Positions 8,716 to 17,491 of a stretch of DNA of 64,000 nt are shown piece by piece. Made by a program: the position numbers and the translations under genes. The stretch is from Paucisalibacillus algeriensis (lineage in GTDB: Bacteria; Bacillota; Bacilli; Bacillales; Amphibacillaceae). The stretch is taken from positions 186,001 through 250,000 of the forward strand of contig NZ_CBYO010000005.1 in assembly GCF_000577245.1 (NCBI RefSeq), given 5' to 3'. A model generated the notes under the pieces. That model was not told where the DNA came from and made no database searches. It worked only from the letters and a program-made list of their open reading frames with translations. Each line of letters begins with the position of its first letter. Positions within the stretch are counted from its first letter, which is position 1.

Positions 8716-9324
8716 TTGCTATCCTTTGACCCAAAAGCAAATACGGAAAGGGAAAATTATAAATTATTAATTGGAACCATTATTCCAAGGCCCATTGCTT
8801 TTGTTACAAGCGTAGCGGAGGATGGAACAATAAATGGGGCGCCGTTTAGCTATTTTAATATTGTTTCTGCTAATCCACCTATGATTTCCTTGGGACTTCA
8901 ACGGAAAGAGGGGATAATGAAAGATACAGCAAGGAATATATTCCATAAAAAAGAGTTTGTCGTTCATATTGTGGATGAGTCTAATGTGGAGGCAATTAAT
9001 ATAACAGCCGCATCCTTGCCACCTTACCTAAGTGAAGTTGAACAGGCAAAATTATCTCTAGTGCCGAGTGAGAGTATAACAGTTCCTGGGATTAAAGAGG
9101 CTAAGGTCCGATTTGAATGTACATTAGAACATGCTCTAGAGTTGGGGGAAGATGAAAAGGTAGGCGTTGATTTAGTAATAGGTAAGATTACACGGTTTCA
9201 TATTAAGGAAGAGATATATGAATCGGGTAGAATAAACCACGAAAAACTCGCGGCTGTAAGTCGACTTGCTGGTACTAATTACGCCAAGATTGGAGATACA
9301 TTCTCCATTGAGCGTCCAAAGTAA
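8716..9324 (+). CDS. Flavin reductase / flavoredoxin-like FMN-binding protein
   Basis: This is a 202-residue protein of the flavin reductase-like family with a split beta-barrel that binds FMN. The TTG start has AGGAGGG 6 bases upstream. The segments PRPIAFVTSVAEDGTING and PFSYFNIVSANPPMISLG (about 25-62) are the typical flavin-binding stretch. It lies 11 bases after the dioxygenase and is followed by a second dioxygenase, so it probably reduces quinones or supplies reduced flavin in the same detoxification pathway. The partner and substrate are inferred from context only. Confidence 0.85.
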   Translation: MLSFDPKANTERENYKLLIGTIIPRPIAFVTSVAEDGTINGAPFSYFNIVSANPPMISLGLQRKEGIMKDTARNIFHKKEFVVHIVDESNVEAINITAASLPPYLSEVEQAKLSLVPSESITVPGIKEAKVRFECTLEHALELGEDEKVGVDLVIGKITRFHIKEEIYESGRINHEKLAAVSRLAGTNYAKIGDTFSIERPK

Positions 9325-9445
9325 ATGATTTAGGAACAAATTCGGAGATCATCAAATCGACCTGAAGCATAAAAACTAAATAGCTATTGAATTAATTTAA
9401 CCAACTATGGAGAAAAGATAAACTAATAATTTGGAGGAATCATAC

Positions 9446-10432
9446 ATGAATCAATTAAAAGGTGTACACCACGTAACAGCAATTACAAGTAGCGCGGAAA
9501 AGAACTATGAATTTTTTACTTTTGTATTAGGTATGCGATTAGTTAAAAAAACAGTAAATCAGGATGATATTCAAACCTATCATTTATTCTTTGCAGATGA
9601 TAAGGGCAGTGCAGGAACAGACATGACATTCTTTGATTTTCCGGGCATTCCAAAAGGTGTGCATGGTACAGATGAAATTTTTAAAACATCATTCCGTGTT
9701 CCTACTGATGCAGCACTAGACTATTGGGTAAAACGATTTGATCGATTAGATATTAAACATACTGGTATTAAAGAACAATTTGGTAAGAAAACACTTTCTT
9801 TTGTAGATTTTGATGAGCAACAATATCAATTAATTTCTGATGAGAATAATGAGGGTGTTGTATCTGGAACACCTTGGCAAAAAGGACCAATTCCTTTGGA
9901 ATATGCTATTACAGGTTTAGGACCAGTGTTTGTACGTGTATCGAATTTTGATTATTTTAAGGCTGTTTTGGAGCAGGTTTTCCTATTTAAAGAGATTGCA
10001 AAAGAAGGATCTTTCTATCTTTTTGAAATGGGCGAAGGTGGAAATGGCGCACAGGTAATTGTAGAATATAACACCGTACTTCCACGAGGAAGACAAGGAT
10101 TCGGTACTGTCCACCATGCAGCATTCCGTGTAGAAGATCGTAGTGAATTAGAAGCGTGGATGGAGCATTATGCCTCATTCCGTGTACCTAATTCCGGTCA
10201 TGTAGACCGTTACTTCTTTGAATCATTATATGCCAACATTGCTCCAGGTGTCTTATTTGAATTAGCAACCGACGGACCAGGATTTATGGGTGATGAACCA
10301 TATGAAACATTAGGAGAGAAATTATCACTACCTCCATTCTTTGAGGACAAACGAGATGAAATTGAAAAATTAGTCCGTCCAATTGATACGGTCAGAAGTA
10401 CAAAAGAATTTGTTAAAGAATATGAAGATTAA
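9446..10432 (+). CDS. VOC-family ring-cleaving dioxygenase (second paralogue)
   Basis: This 328-residue paralogue of the first dioxygenase starts at the ATG at 9446, with GGAGG 8 bases upstream. It has the same two-module plan: GVHHVTAITS at the start, GTVHHAAFRV in the second half, and the ligand Glu in GVLFELATDGPGF. It lies 121 bases after the flavin reductase without a terminator between them, so it probably belongs to the MhqR-controlled operon. Two diverged copies side by side suggest different ring substrates. A strong terminator follows. Confidence 0.87.
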   Translation: MNQLKGVHHVTAITSSAEKNYEFFTFVLGMRLVKKTVNQDDIQTYHLFFADDKGSAGTDMTFFDFPGIPKGVHGTDEIFKTSFRVPTDAALDYWVKRFDRLDIKHTGIKEQFGKKTLSFVDFDEQQYQLISDENNEGVVSGTPWQKGPIPLEYAITGLGPVFVRVSNFDYFKAVLEQVFLFKEIAKEGSFYLFEMGEGGNGAQVIVEYNTVLPRGRQGFGTVHHAAFRVEDRSELEAWMEHYASFRVPNSGHVDRYFFESLYANIAPGVLFELATDGPGFMGDEPYETLGEKLSLPPFFEDKRDEIEKLVRPIDTVRSTKEFVKEYED

Positions 10433-10463
10433 ACAAAGAAATAAGGTAACTAAATATGTTTCA

Positions 10464-10503
10464 AGAGATAGCGCTATTTTAAAATAAAATAGCGCTATCT
10501 TCT
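10464..10503 (+). terminator. Perfect-stem terminator
   Basis: AGATAGCGCTATTTT (10466-10480) pairs exactly with AAAATAGCGCTATCT (10486-10500) around AAAAT, and a short pyrimidine run follows. It ends the dioxygenase operon. Confidence 0.85.
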
Positions 10504-10507
10504 TTCA

Positions 10508-10536
10508 TTGCCTGTTTATCGGGAAACTTCTATAAT
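10508..10536 (+). promoter_or_regulatory. SigA-type promoter of the GGDEF gene
   Basis: TTGCCT (10508-10513) and a perfect TATAAT (10531-10536) are 17 bases apart, 45 bases before the ATG of the diguanylate cyclase. Confidence 0.65.
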
Positions 10537-10581
10537 GGACGTAGAATACAACTTTCATAGTTTTTGTAGGGGAGTGAAATA

Positions 10582-11991
10582 ATGGACATACAAACTTTGA
10601 AGAAACAACAGCAAAAAGTAACTCTTCTCCGAGCAGAAGGAAAATACAAGGAAACAATAAAAGAATCCTATAAACTTCTCAACTTAGGCAATGAGTTAAA
10701 CGATTATAAATCCATTCTAACAGCCCATATCAATAATGCAGCTTCATTCTATAGTATTGGAGCTATTGAGGATGCTTTTCAAAGCATTGATGCTTATACA
10801 GAGGTATGTAATGATCATGGAGATGTAGCAGATACCTTAAATTTATATAACGTATTGTTCTTGCTTCATGATTATAATAAAGAATACGGGAAAGCAAAAG
10901 AAACCCTTTCTAAGACTATACAACTTGGGAAAGAAATTGAAAAATACAATATTGTTAGTAATGCGTACAGTAATTATAGTCATGTTAGTATACTTGAAGA
11001 GTGTTATGATGTGGGTCTTCAGAACGGAATGATGGGCTTAGAAATGGCTAAATTACATAAACCCGAAAGTCGGATACTTCAGATCAGAGTAATGTTAAAT
11101 ATTGCTCAATCTCATATTGGTTTAGGCAATCTTGATGATGCTAATCGTATAATTGAAGAAATAATGGCTGATCCCATTTTAGAATCATTCGTAAGGGAAA
11201 AATCGCAGAGTTACATTTTATTAGGAAACTGGTATGCGAAACGTGAGTTGTTTAAAGAAGCATTTGAATCCTATACTGTAGCAAAAGAATTAGTCGAAAG
11301 CTATAACGATATTTATTTGTTAAAGACCATTCAGTTGGAAAGAAGTAAAATGTGCGAGCAAATGAACGATATACAATTAGGGTACCAAGTTCAAAAAGAA
11401 TACATCTCGTTATTAGATGAGATTACTAATCGCGAGTTGACTCTAACAGCTTTAAAATTAGATATTAAACATAGCATATCTGCTATGAAAAGGAAGGCAA
11501 CTACTGATTTTCTAACAGGTTTATACAACCGGGATTATTTAGAAACGACTACAGATAATTGGCTGAAACAGGCTTCTGTTAACGATGAAAGTATCGCATG
11601 TATTGTGTTTGATATTGATTCCTTTAAATTAATAAATGACGAATTTGGGCATCTATTTGGAGATGAAGTAATTAAACAAGTAAGCCAATCCTGTTCTTCT
11701 ATTATACAAGATAACGAATTAATGGGTCGTTATGGTGGAGATGAATTCGTTGTGATTTTACCTAATACATCCATTGAAAAAGGGGAAATAAGAGCAAAAC
11801 AAATACAGAATACAGTTAGAAGTATGAAGATATCCAAAGATGGTCGGAATATCTCTTTATCCTTAAGCATTGGTGTAGCTGATAATTCAGGAGGTAACAT
11901 AAAGACATTCCTTGAATTGTTCCATGCTGCTGATGAAGGTTTATACAAAGCCAAACAGAATGGAAAAAATCAGGTCGTATCAACTAACTAG
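10582..11991 (+). CDS. TPR-GGDEF diguanylate cyclase
   Basis: This is a soluble 469-residue protein with no membrane segment. Residues 1-300 form helical TPR-like repeats, which usually bind proteins or peptides. Residues about 310-465 form a GGDEF domain with the intact motif RYGGDEF at 383-389, so it should make cyclic di-GMP from two GTP. The product-inhibition site (RxxD just before the motif) is absent: the equivalent residues read QDNE. The enzyme may therefore lack feedback control. It has its own promoter and sits between terminators, so it is a single-gene unit. Confidence 0.9.
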   Translation: MDIQTLKKQQQKVTLLRAEGKYKETIKESYKLLNLGNELNDYKSILTAHINNAASFYSIGAIEDAFQSIDAYTEVCNDHGDVADTLNLYNVLFLLHDYNKEYGKAKETLSKTIQLGKEIEKYNIVSNAYSNYSHVSILEECYDVGLQNGMMGLEMAKLHKPESRILQIRVMLNIAQSHIGLGNLDDANRIIEEIMADPILESFVREKSQSYILLGNWYAKRELFKEAFESYTVAKELVESYNDIYLLKTIQLERSKMCEQMNDIQLGYQVQKEYISLLDEITNRELTLTALKLDIKHSISAMKRKATTDFLTGLYNRDYLETTTDNWLKQASVNDESIACIVFDIDSFKLINDEFGHLFGDEVIKQVSQSCSSIIQDNELMGRYGGDEFVVILPNTSIEKGEIRAKQIQNTVRSMKISKDGRNISLSLSIGVADNSGGNIKTFLELFHAADEGLYKAKQNGKNQVVSTN

Positions 11992-11998
11992 CTAAGAT

Positions 11999-12030
11999 AA
12001 TCACTCAAACGATTTTGGGTGATTTTTTTA
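11999..12030 (+). terminator. Rho-independent terminator
   Basis: ATCACTCAAA (12000-12009) pairs with TTTGGGTGAT (12014-12023), with one T-G wobble, and a run of T follows. It ends the GGDEF gene. Confidence 0.8.
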
Positions 12031-12043
12031 TTTTTAAAGAACT

Positions 12044-12069
12044 TGAAACAAAAGTGAATCTGAATCGAC
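12044..12069 (+). promoter_or_regulatory. ECF sigma promoter, probably autoregulatory
   Basis: TGAAAC (12044-12049), a 16-base spacer and CGAC (12066-12069) match the extracytoplasmic-function sigma promoter pattern (TGAAAC-N16-CGTC or CGAC) of B. subtilis SigM, SigX and SigW. It stands 23 bases before the ATG of an ECF sigma gene, the usual position for an autoregulated sigma operon. Confidence 0.7.
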
Positions 12070-12091
12070 TAGTTATCAAAGGGGGGAAGTC

Positions 12092-12646
12092 ATGAATGAC
12101 AAGTTGGATATAGAAGTATTGTGTCAGGACTATTATTTAGATATTTATCATTTTTCCTTATACTTCTCCAATAATAAGCAAGATGCGGAAGATATTACCC
12201 AAGAAACGTTTCTCAAGGCAATAAATAGCCTTAGTTTACTTAGAGATTCTAATAAGGCTAAATATTGGCTGTTATCGATTGCAAGGCATACTGCAATTGA
12301 CAATATGCGAAAAAAGAAATTTAAAACTGTATTACCAGACCTTATAGAAAAGATGTCGGCAAATAAAGAACTAGAAAATACTACTATGGATCAGTTGCTT
12401 GTAAAGGAGAAATGGGAAGAAATTCAACGAGCTTTATTGAAAATAAAACCCCATTATAGGAGTTTGTTGATTTTACGAGGTATTCAGGAATTATCTGTAA
12501 AGGAGACTGCAGTGGTATTAAAGTGTACAGAATTAAAGGTTCGAGTTGACTTTCATCGTGCTATAAAGGTGTTGAAAAAGGAATTGAGTAGGTTGGAAGG
12601 AGTTGAGCAAGGTGAAAAAAGTAGAAAGTCCTTTTCAAGAAGCTAA
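12092..12646 (+). CDS. ECF-type RNA polymerase sigma factor
   Basis: This is a 184-residue group IV sigma factor. Region 2 lies at about residues 8-75 (DAEDITQETFLKAI, then the DNA-melting segment ending IARHTAIDNMRKKK). Region 4 lies at about 110-165 with a helix-turn-helix (QELSVKETAVVLKC, then LKVRVDFHRAIK). It has no region 1.1 or 3. The strong AAAGGGGGG site precedes the ATG. The gene overlaps the next one, which encodes a membrane protein likely to be its anti-sigma factor or sensor. The promoter ahead carries an ECF consensus, so it probably activates itself. Target genes outside this operon are unknown. Confidence 0.92.
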   Translation: MNDKLDIEVLCQDYYLDIYHFSLYFSNNKQDAEDITQETFLKAINSLSLLRDSNKAKYWLLSIARHTAIDNMRKKKFKTVLPDLIEKMSANKELENTTMDQLLVKEKWEEIQRALLKIKPHYRSLLILRGIQELSVKETAVVLKCTELKVRVDFHRAIKVLKKELSRLEGVEQGEKSRKSFSRS

Positions 12647-14396
12647 ACAATTACTTCATCCAATAAAAGAAAGACCAAATCTAGATCCAAGCCCAGAGTT
12701 TCTGGATAATTTACACAAGCAGATAGTCCAAAAAAATATAAAGAAGCGACCAACATTCAGACCGTACCCATTATTAGCGATAGCTTCTCTTATTCTAATT
12801 GTAACGGTTGTCATCCTTTCCACCCAAACTCAAGAGCAGCTAGCGACTGAAAAAGAAGGGACATTTACTATCGCAGAAACCTCGCAAATTGAACTAATCG
12901 ATACGTTTGTATATGGAGAAAGTGAAGGAAAAGTAGGTCTTAAATTTTTAGGGGAGAGACATACACTACCAGTTAATGTTGCATCCTTTGATGTTCAAAA
13001 TGGTGTCATATACATTTTGGATGAAGCTAGAAATCAAATATTAATAAGAAAGGGAGATACAACAACTTCATTTCCTATTCAAACATATCTAGTAGACTTA
13101 GAGGATAGCCTCGAAGACATTTTGGTAACAGATAATGGCGATATTTATGTGTTAAGTACGATTGAAAGCCTTGTCTACCAATATGATGTGGATGGAGTAC
13201 TAGTTGCGTCCTTTGACTATTCAGATTTGGATATGTTTCACGCGGATTCTTTACATGAATTCGCAAATGGGGATATCGTCTTGAGTCAAAACCAGGAAGA
13301 ATTTGTAAACTTGGATACAATGAGTCTAATAGCTGATGAAGAACTTCCTTACCGTTTTGAAACGGTTAATCGTACGGAAAATAAATTATTTATAAATAAT
13401 GAAAAAAAAGACCTAGAACTTACTATTTCTGCAGATTTAGGTATTGGAAGTAGGTCTGTTCTGGCAATTAACAAAGAACAAATTATTGTTACAAAAACTG
13501 TAACGGCTCCTGTATTTGCGCCAATATCTGAAACACATGTACTCGCGTTTAATAAGGAAGGTGCAATAATAGGTGGCGTTCGAATACCGAATGAAACGTT
13601 TATGGAAAAACCAGTAAGTCCAGAAAAATATATTGATATAGATGATGATAAAGTTTATGTACTTGTTCCAGAAACGAATCTAGTCGTATTATATGAATTA
13701 ACTTTAGGAAAACAATATGAAAGTTTTATTAAGCAACAAGCTGATTTAGTTAAAATGGGCTTTGATTATCAGACATTCGGGGATCCTTTCCCTGAATTGG
13801 AAAAGGAAATAAACGACCTTCTTACAAATAAGAAATTACAGTATGGAAACGAGGATTCGTTAAATGGTGTCGCTATTAATGAAGAGGGCACGGTTGTTAT
13901 TGACTTTGAAGATTTTCTAGCACCAAGCCCGGCAAGTGCGGAGTCGCAACAGCTATTTCAAACACTTAATTCGGTAACATTTGAAAAGTTTCCAGAAATA
14001 CAAGAAATCTATTTTCAGTTTGATGGTAGTTTTAGTGCTTGGTGTTATTGGTTGGGAAGTACGGAAGAACCAATGAAGAGGGTAGATAGTGCAAGGGATT
14101 CACTAGCAAATAATACAATTGAAATCTCTGAATATGGCTCAATAGATGAGTGGATGCAAGATATGAAAAGGTTAATTGAAGCAGAAATACCTCCCAATAT
14201 GACGAAAGAATCGTATGAAATGCACATTGGGGCATCGTCTGTTACGTATGCAAATTATTATTTGGACCGAACAACTGAGGAGAAAATAAGAGAAAAATTG
14301 TATGCAATTAAAGAAAAGGGATTGGACATAGATTCTGAAATGGATGCTGTAAAACGAGAAGAGTTATTACATGAATTATATAATTTGATTGATTAA
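12612..14396 (+). CDS. Membrane protein with beta-propeller-like and GerMN-like domains, likely anti-sigma/sensor
   Basis: I chose the GTG at 12612, which has AAGGAG 9 bases upstream; the TTG at 12603 would touch that site. About 48 cytoplasmic residues are followed by one membrane helix near 49-67, then a large extracellular part. Residues about 100-380 have repeating strands (NGVIYILDEA, NGDIYVLST, NGDIVLSQ) typical of a beta-propeller. Residues about 400-490 resemble a GerMN domain (GVAINEEGTVVIDF, FPEIQEIYFQFDG). The gene overlaps the sigma gene by 35 bases. The cytoplasmic stub and coupling suggest sigma-factor control, but no standard anti-sigma domain is visible. Confidence 0.75.
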   Translation: MKKVESPFQEAKQLLHPIKERPNLDPSPEFLDNLHKQIVQKNIKKRPTFRPYPLLAIASLILIVTVVILSTQTQEQLATEKEGTFTIAETSQIELIDTFVYGESEGKVGLKFLGERHTLPVNVASFDVQNGVIYILDEARNQILIRKGDTTTSFPIQTYLVDLEDSLEDILVTDNGDIYVLSTIESLVYQYDVDGVLVASFDYSDLDMFHADSLHEFANGDIVLSQNQEEFVNLDTMSLIADEELPYRFETVNRTENKLFINNEKKDLELTISADLGIGSRSVLAINKEQIIVTKTVTAPVFAPISETHVLAFNKEGAIIGGVRIPNETFMEKPVSPEKYIDIDDDKVYVLVPETNLVVLYELTLGKQYESFIKQQADLVKMGFDYQTFGDPFPELEKEINDLLTNKKLQYGNEDSLNGVAINEEGTVVIDFEDFLAPSPASAESQQLFQTLNSVTFEKFPEIQEIYFQFDGSFSAWCYWLGSTEEPMKRVDSARDSLANNTIEISEYGSIDEWMQDMKRLIEAEIPPNMTKESYEMHIGASSVTYANYYLDRTTEEKIREKLYAIKEKGLDIDSEMDAVKREELLHELYNLID

Positions 14397-14402
14397 TAAA
14401 AG

Positions 14403-14440
14403 AAAAAAGGATTTGTCTACTAGGCAAATCTTTTTCTTTT
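14403..14440 (+). terminator. Rho-independent terminator
   Basis: AAAAAGGATTTG pairs with CAAATCTTTTT across a short loop, and more T-rich sequence follows. It separates the sigma/propeller operon from the two-component operon. Confidence 0.75.
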
Positions 14441-14470
14441 TCCAAAGAACTATATAATAGAATCATAGAA

Positions 14471-14514
14471 TCTTAAGAAAGTCTTAAGAAATTTAATAAA
14501 AGAATGTTAAGATT
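14471..14514 (+). promoter_or_regulatory. Tandem direct repeats, candidate response-regulator binding site
   Basis: TCTTAAGAAAG (14471-14481) is followed at once by TCTTAAGAAAT (14482-14492), an 11-base direct repeat. A third TTAAG half-site lies at 14507. Direct repeats of about one helical turn are how OmpR-family regulators bind. An OmpR-family gene starts 50 bases downstream, so autoregulation is likely but inferred. Confidence 0.5.
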
Positions 14515-14564
14515 TACTGTTTATGATAGAGACAAGTCAGAATGCGCTGAAGGTAGGGTTAAAG

Positions 14565-15257
14565 ATGGCTAATTATAATGTGTTAGTAGTGGATGATGAA
14601 AAGGAAATCCGGGATGCGATAGAAATTTATTTAAAAAATGAAGGTGTTACTGTACTTAAAGCTAGGGATGGATACGATGCATTAGAGATTTTGCATGATC
14701 ATGAGGTCCATTTAATTATTTTGGATGTGATGATGCCTAGATTAGATGGAATATCTGCTACCTATAAAATCCGTGAGCAGAAAAATATCCCGATTATTAT
14801 TTTGAGTGCTAAGAGTGAGGATACCGATAAAATATTAGGTCTTCAGGTTGGGGCAGATGATTACATAACAAAACCATTTAATCCGATGGAACTGGTGGCC
14901 CGTGTGAAATCTCAACTAAGAAGATATGTGACCCTTGGAACCTTTGAGGGGGCAAACAAAGTAATTGATTTAAATGGCTTAACCCTAGACCCATCTTCAA
15001 AAGAGGTAACTGCTCATGGTGAAGTAGTAAAGCTTACTCCCATTGAGTATAAAATTGTCGAACTTCTTATGACCAATGCTGGTCGAGTTTTTTCGATTAA
15101 TGAAATTTATGAGCGAGTTTGGAAAGAACCAAATTATAATGCAGAAAATACGGTTGCGGTACATATCCGAAAAATACGCGAAAAGATTGAAATTGATTCT
15201 AAAAATCCGAGATTTTTAAAGGTGGTGTGGGGTATTGGGTACAAAATGGAAAAGTAG
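14565..15257 (+). CDS. OmpR/PhoB-family response regulator
   Basis: This is a 230-residue DNA-binding response regulator. The ATG at 14565 gives the normal family length; a frame from 14523 adds 14 unlikely residues. The receiver domain starts NVLVVDDEKEIR with the phospho-acceptor Asp in ILDVMMPRLDG (about residue 52) and Lys in DDYITKPF (about 101). The C-terminal winged helix occupies about 130-228 (KLTPIEYKIVELL, VAVHIRKIREKI, VVWGIGYKM). The kinase gene overlaps its end by 23 bases, and a sigma factor gene completes the operon. Tandem TTAAG repeats upstream may be its own binding site. Confidence 0.93.
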   Translation: MANYNVLVVDDEKEIRDAIEIYLKNEGVTVLKARDGYDALEILHDHEVHLIILDVMMPRLDGISATYKIREQKNIPIIILSAKSEDTDKILGLQVGADDYITKPFNPMELVARVKSQLRRYVTLGTFEGANKVIDLNGLTLDPSSKEVTAHGEVVKLTPIEYKIVELLMTNAGRVFSINEIYERVWKEPNYNAENTVAVHIRKIREKIEIDSKNPRFLKVVWGIGYKMEK

Positions 15258-17466
15258 TATAGCAATTTTACTTACATGTTCTATACTTTTTACTTTTGGG
15301 GTAATTGGCTTATTTTTACTTGGTGATTATGGCTATTATTTTGCACATAAGAATTATTTCCACACATCGGATTTTCAATATGAAGAAGTGGATCAGTTTA
15401 CAAGTTACTTCATTATGTTTGAAGCGAATGATAAGACATTAAAAGAGGCAATGGAAGGGATAACCGTAACGAAAGAAGAAATCGAGGAGCATCGATATCG
15501 GTATGGAGAATTACCAGAACAACTTGAAAGTATCAATCAACGATATGAGGAACTTATTCAGAATGCACTGGATGAAGATAATCAAGAGGTTGCAGATGCC
15601 TACATAAAAGAACGGGATGCTAAGATAAACGACATTACAAAGAACTTTGAAAGTGATGAATATGTGGAAGGGAAAATAATAAAAGAGAAAGAAGAAATTC
15701 TTAAAGAATATTACAAGGAAAGAGAACAGTACCGTTCACATTATAATCAGTTAAAGGATAGTTTTCAATATTATTTTACGGAAACTACTACTGGAAAAGT
15801 CTATACTAATCTAGTTAAGAATGAAAAAGAAGCATCTGTTAGTGATATTAACGAAAGCAGCATGTTATTTTATAGTAATCAATTGTTTGGCCCTTGGGAT
15901 ATATATTATGATTTCAGTGATGAAGCCCAAAGTATGTTGAACCTTGAACAAATCGAGTTGGAAGGAAGAATAGGTATTCCGAATAATTTATCCTCATCCA
16001 ATCAATTTATGGACCGCTATGAAGAATATAAAATTCAACAAATTGTCTTTTGGTCTATTACTGCTCCAACTCTATTAGCGCTTTTCCTGTCCCTTTTTAT
16101 TTTCAAAAAGGCTAAAAAGACACGTGCGGAAGTAATGCGTTGGAAAAAATATTATGACAAACTTCCTATTGATATGAGGGTATTATTATTTGGAATATCG
16201 ATGATTATTACGGCTATTATAGTAGTCGTATTGGTGCAAGAAATGCATTACATTACACATTCTTATATTCCGGATATTATATTTGGCGTTATAATATTTC
16301 CAATAGGATTGGTCCTAACCTTAATTCAAGCTATTTATCTTTTGAAAACGTTAAAGGACTGGAAAACCCTAAGTGGCCAGTGGAAACAATCCCTCTTGTA
16401 TAAAGGATTTTTCATTTTAAGAAAATATTTAGTTAAACTAACTGATAAATTAAAAGAAGCTTTTCTAAATCAAACAACCGGTACACAAATAATCTTGATA
16501 TTTGGATTGGTATTTATATTAGGCTTTGCTGCTGTTTTTAATGTTGGCCATCCAATACATAATGTTCTCTACATTATTTTCCTAGGTGGTGTTGGTATCC
16601 CACTCGCCCTATTGATTATTAACAAGATTGGGGAATTTAATCGCATTGTAGAAAATACCAATGAATTAGCAGCAGGAAACTTAAGTCACAACCTTGAGGT
16701 AAAAGGGAACACAGTTCTAGCGGCACTTGCGGACAATATTAACGTGCTAAAGCAAGGGGTTAAACAATCCCAAACAGAACAAGCTAAAAGTGAACGATTG
16801 AAAACGGAGCTAATTACGAATGTAAGTCATGATTTACGGACACCACTTACCTCAATTATTACGTATACAGAGTTATTAAAAGAGCAAAAGGATATAGGGG
16901 AAGAAAGTGCTGCATATTTGGAGATTATTGACAGGAAATCGAAGCGGCTTAAAATTCTTATCGACGATTTATTCGAGGTATCCAAGATGGCTAGCGGGAA
17001 TATTGAATTGAGAAAAGAAAAAGTTGACCTTGTCCAGTTATTGCAGCAAGCATTAGGAGAATATGATGACATGATCAATGAATCCACTTTACAGTTTAGG
17101 GTGTCACATGATGATCCACCGCTAATTGCTGTGGTCGACGGGCAAAAACTATGGCGTGTGTTTGATAATCTTATTGGAAATATACTGAAGTACTCATTAG
17201 AGCATTCTCGGGTGTACATTAATTTATCAGCCAAGAAGGGTAAGGCAATGATTACCTTTAAGAATGTTTCCAAATACGAACTGAAGGAAAGTACGGATGA
17301 ATTATTTGAGCGATTTAAACGGGGCGACACATCCCGTCATACAGATGGAAGCGGACTTGGCTTGGCAATTGCACAATCCATCGTTGAGCTTCATGATGGA
17401 GAACTTGAAATAGATACAGATGGTGATTTATTTAAAGTAACCATTACAATACATGTCCAAGATTAA
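15235..17466 (+). CDS. Sensor histidine kinase with large extracellular and multi-TM region
   Basis: This is a 743-residue membrane kinase starting at a TTG inside the end of the response regulator gene. One membrane helix (about 9-30) leads into a charged, coiled-coil-like extracellular region to about residue 260. Then follow about five more helices between 265 and 465, and a HAMP-like linker (NTNELAAGNLSHNLEV). The catalytic core has the phospho-acceptor His in NVSHDLRTPLTS (about 530), the N-box in FDNLIGNILKY and the G-box in DGSGLGLAIAQS. The extra membrane block between sensor and HAMP is unusual. Partner: the adjacent OmpR-type regulator. Confidence 0.9.
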   Translation: MGTKWKSSIAILLTCSILFTFGVIGLFLLGDYGYYFAHKNYFHTSDFQYEEVDQFTSYFIMFEANDKTLKEAMEGITVTKEEIEEHRYRYGELPEQLESINQRYEELIQNALDEDNQEVADAYIKERDAKINDITKNFESDEYVEGKIIKEKEEILKEYYKEREQYRSHYNQLKDSFQYYFTETTTGKVYTNLVKNEKEASVSDINESSMLFYSNQLFGPWDIYYDFSDEAQSMLNLEQIELEGRIGIPNNLSSSNQFMDRYEEYKIQQIVFWSITAPTLLALFLSLFIFKKAKKTRAEVMRWKKYYDKLPIDMRVLLFGISMIITAIIVVVLVQEMHYITHSYIPDIIFGVIIFPIGLVLTLIQAIYLLKTLKDWKTLSGQWKQSLLYKGFFILRKYLVKLTDKLKEAFLNQTTGTQIILIFGLVFILGFAAVFNVGHPIHNVLYIIFLGGVGIPLALLIINKIGEFNRIVENTNELAAGNLSHNLEVKGNTVLAALADNINVLKQGVKQSQTEQAKSERLKTELITNVSHDLRTPLTSIITYTELLKEQKDIGEESAAYLEIIDRKSKRLKILIDDLFEVSKMASGNIELRKEKVDLVQLLQQALGEYDDMINESTLQFRVSHDDPPLIAVVDGQKLWRVFDNLIGNILKYSLEHSRVYINLSAKKGKAMITFKNVSKYELKESTDELFERFKRGDTSRHTDGSGLGLAIAQSIVELHDGELEIDTDGDLFKVTITIHVQD

Positions 17467-17491
17467 GGGGAACAAAGAGGGGGTCTTATTG

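Noticed and set aside
16827-17330. 167-codon reverse frame inside the sensor kinase gene
   Set aside because: It is a shadow of a clearly conserved kinase catalytic domain.
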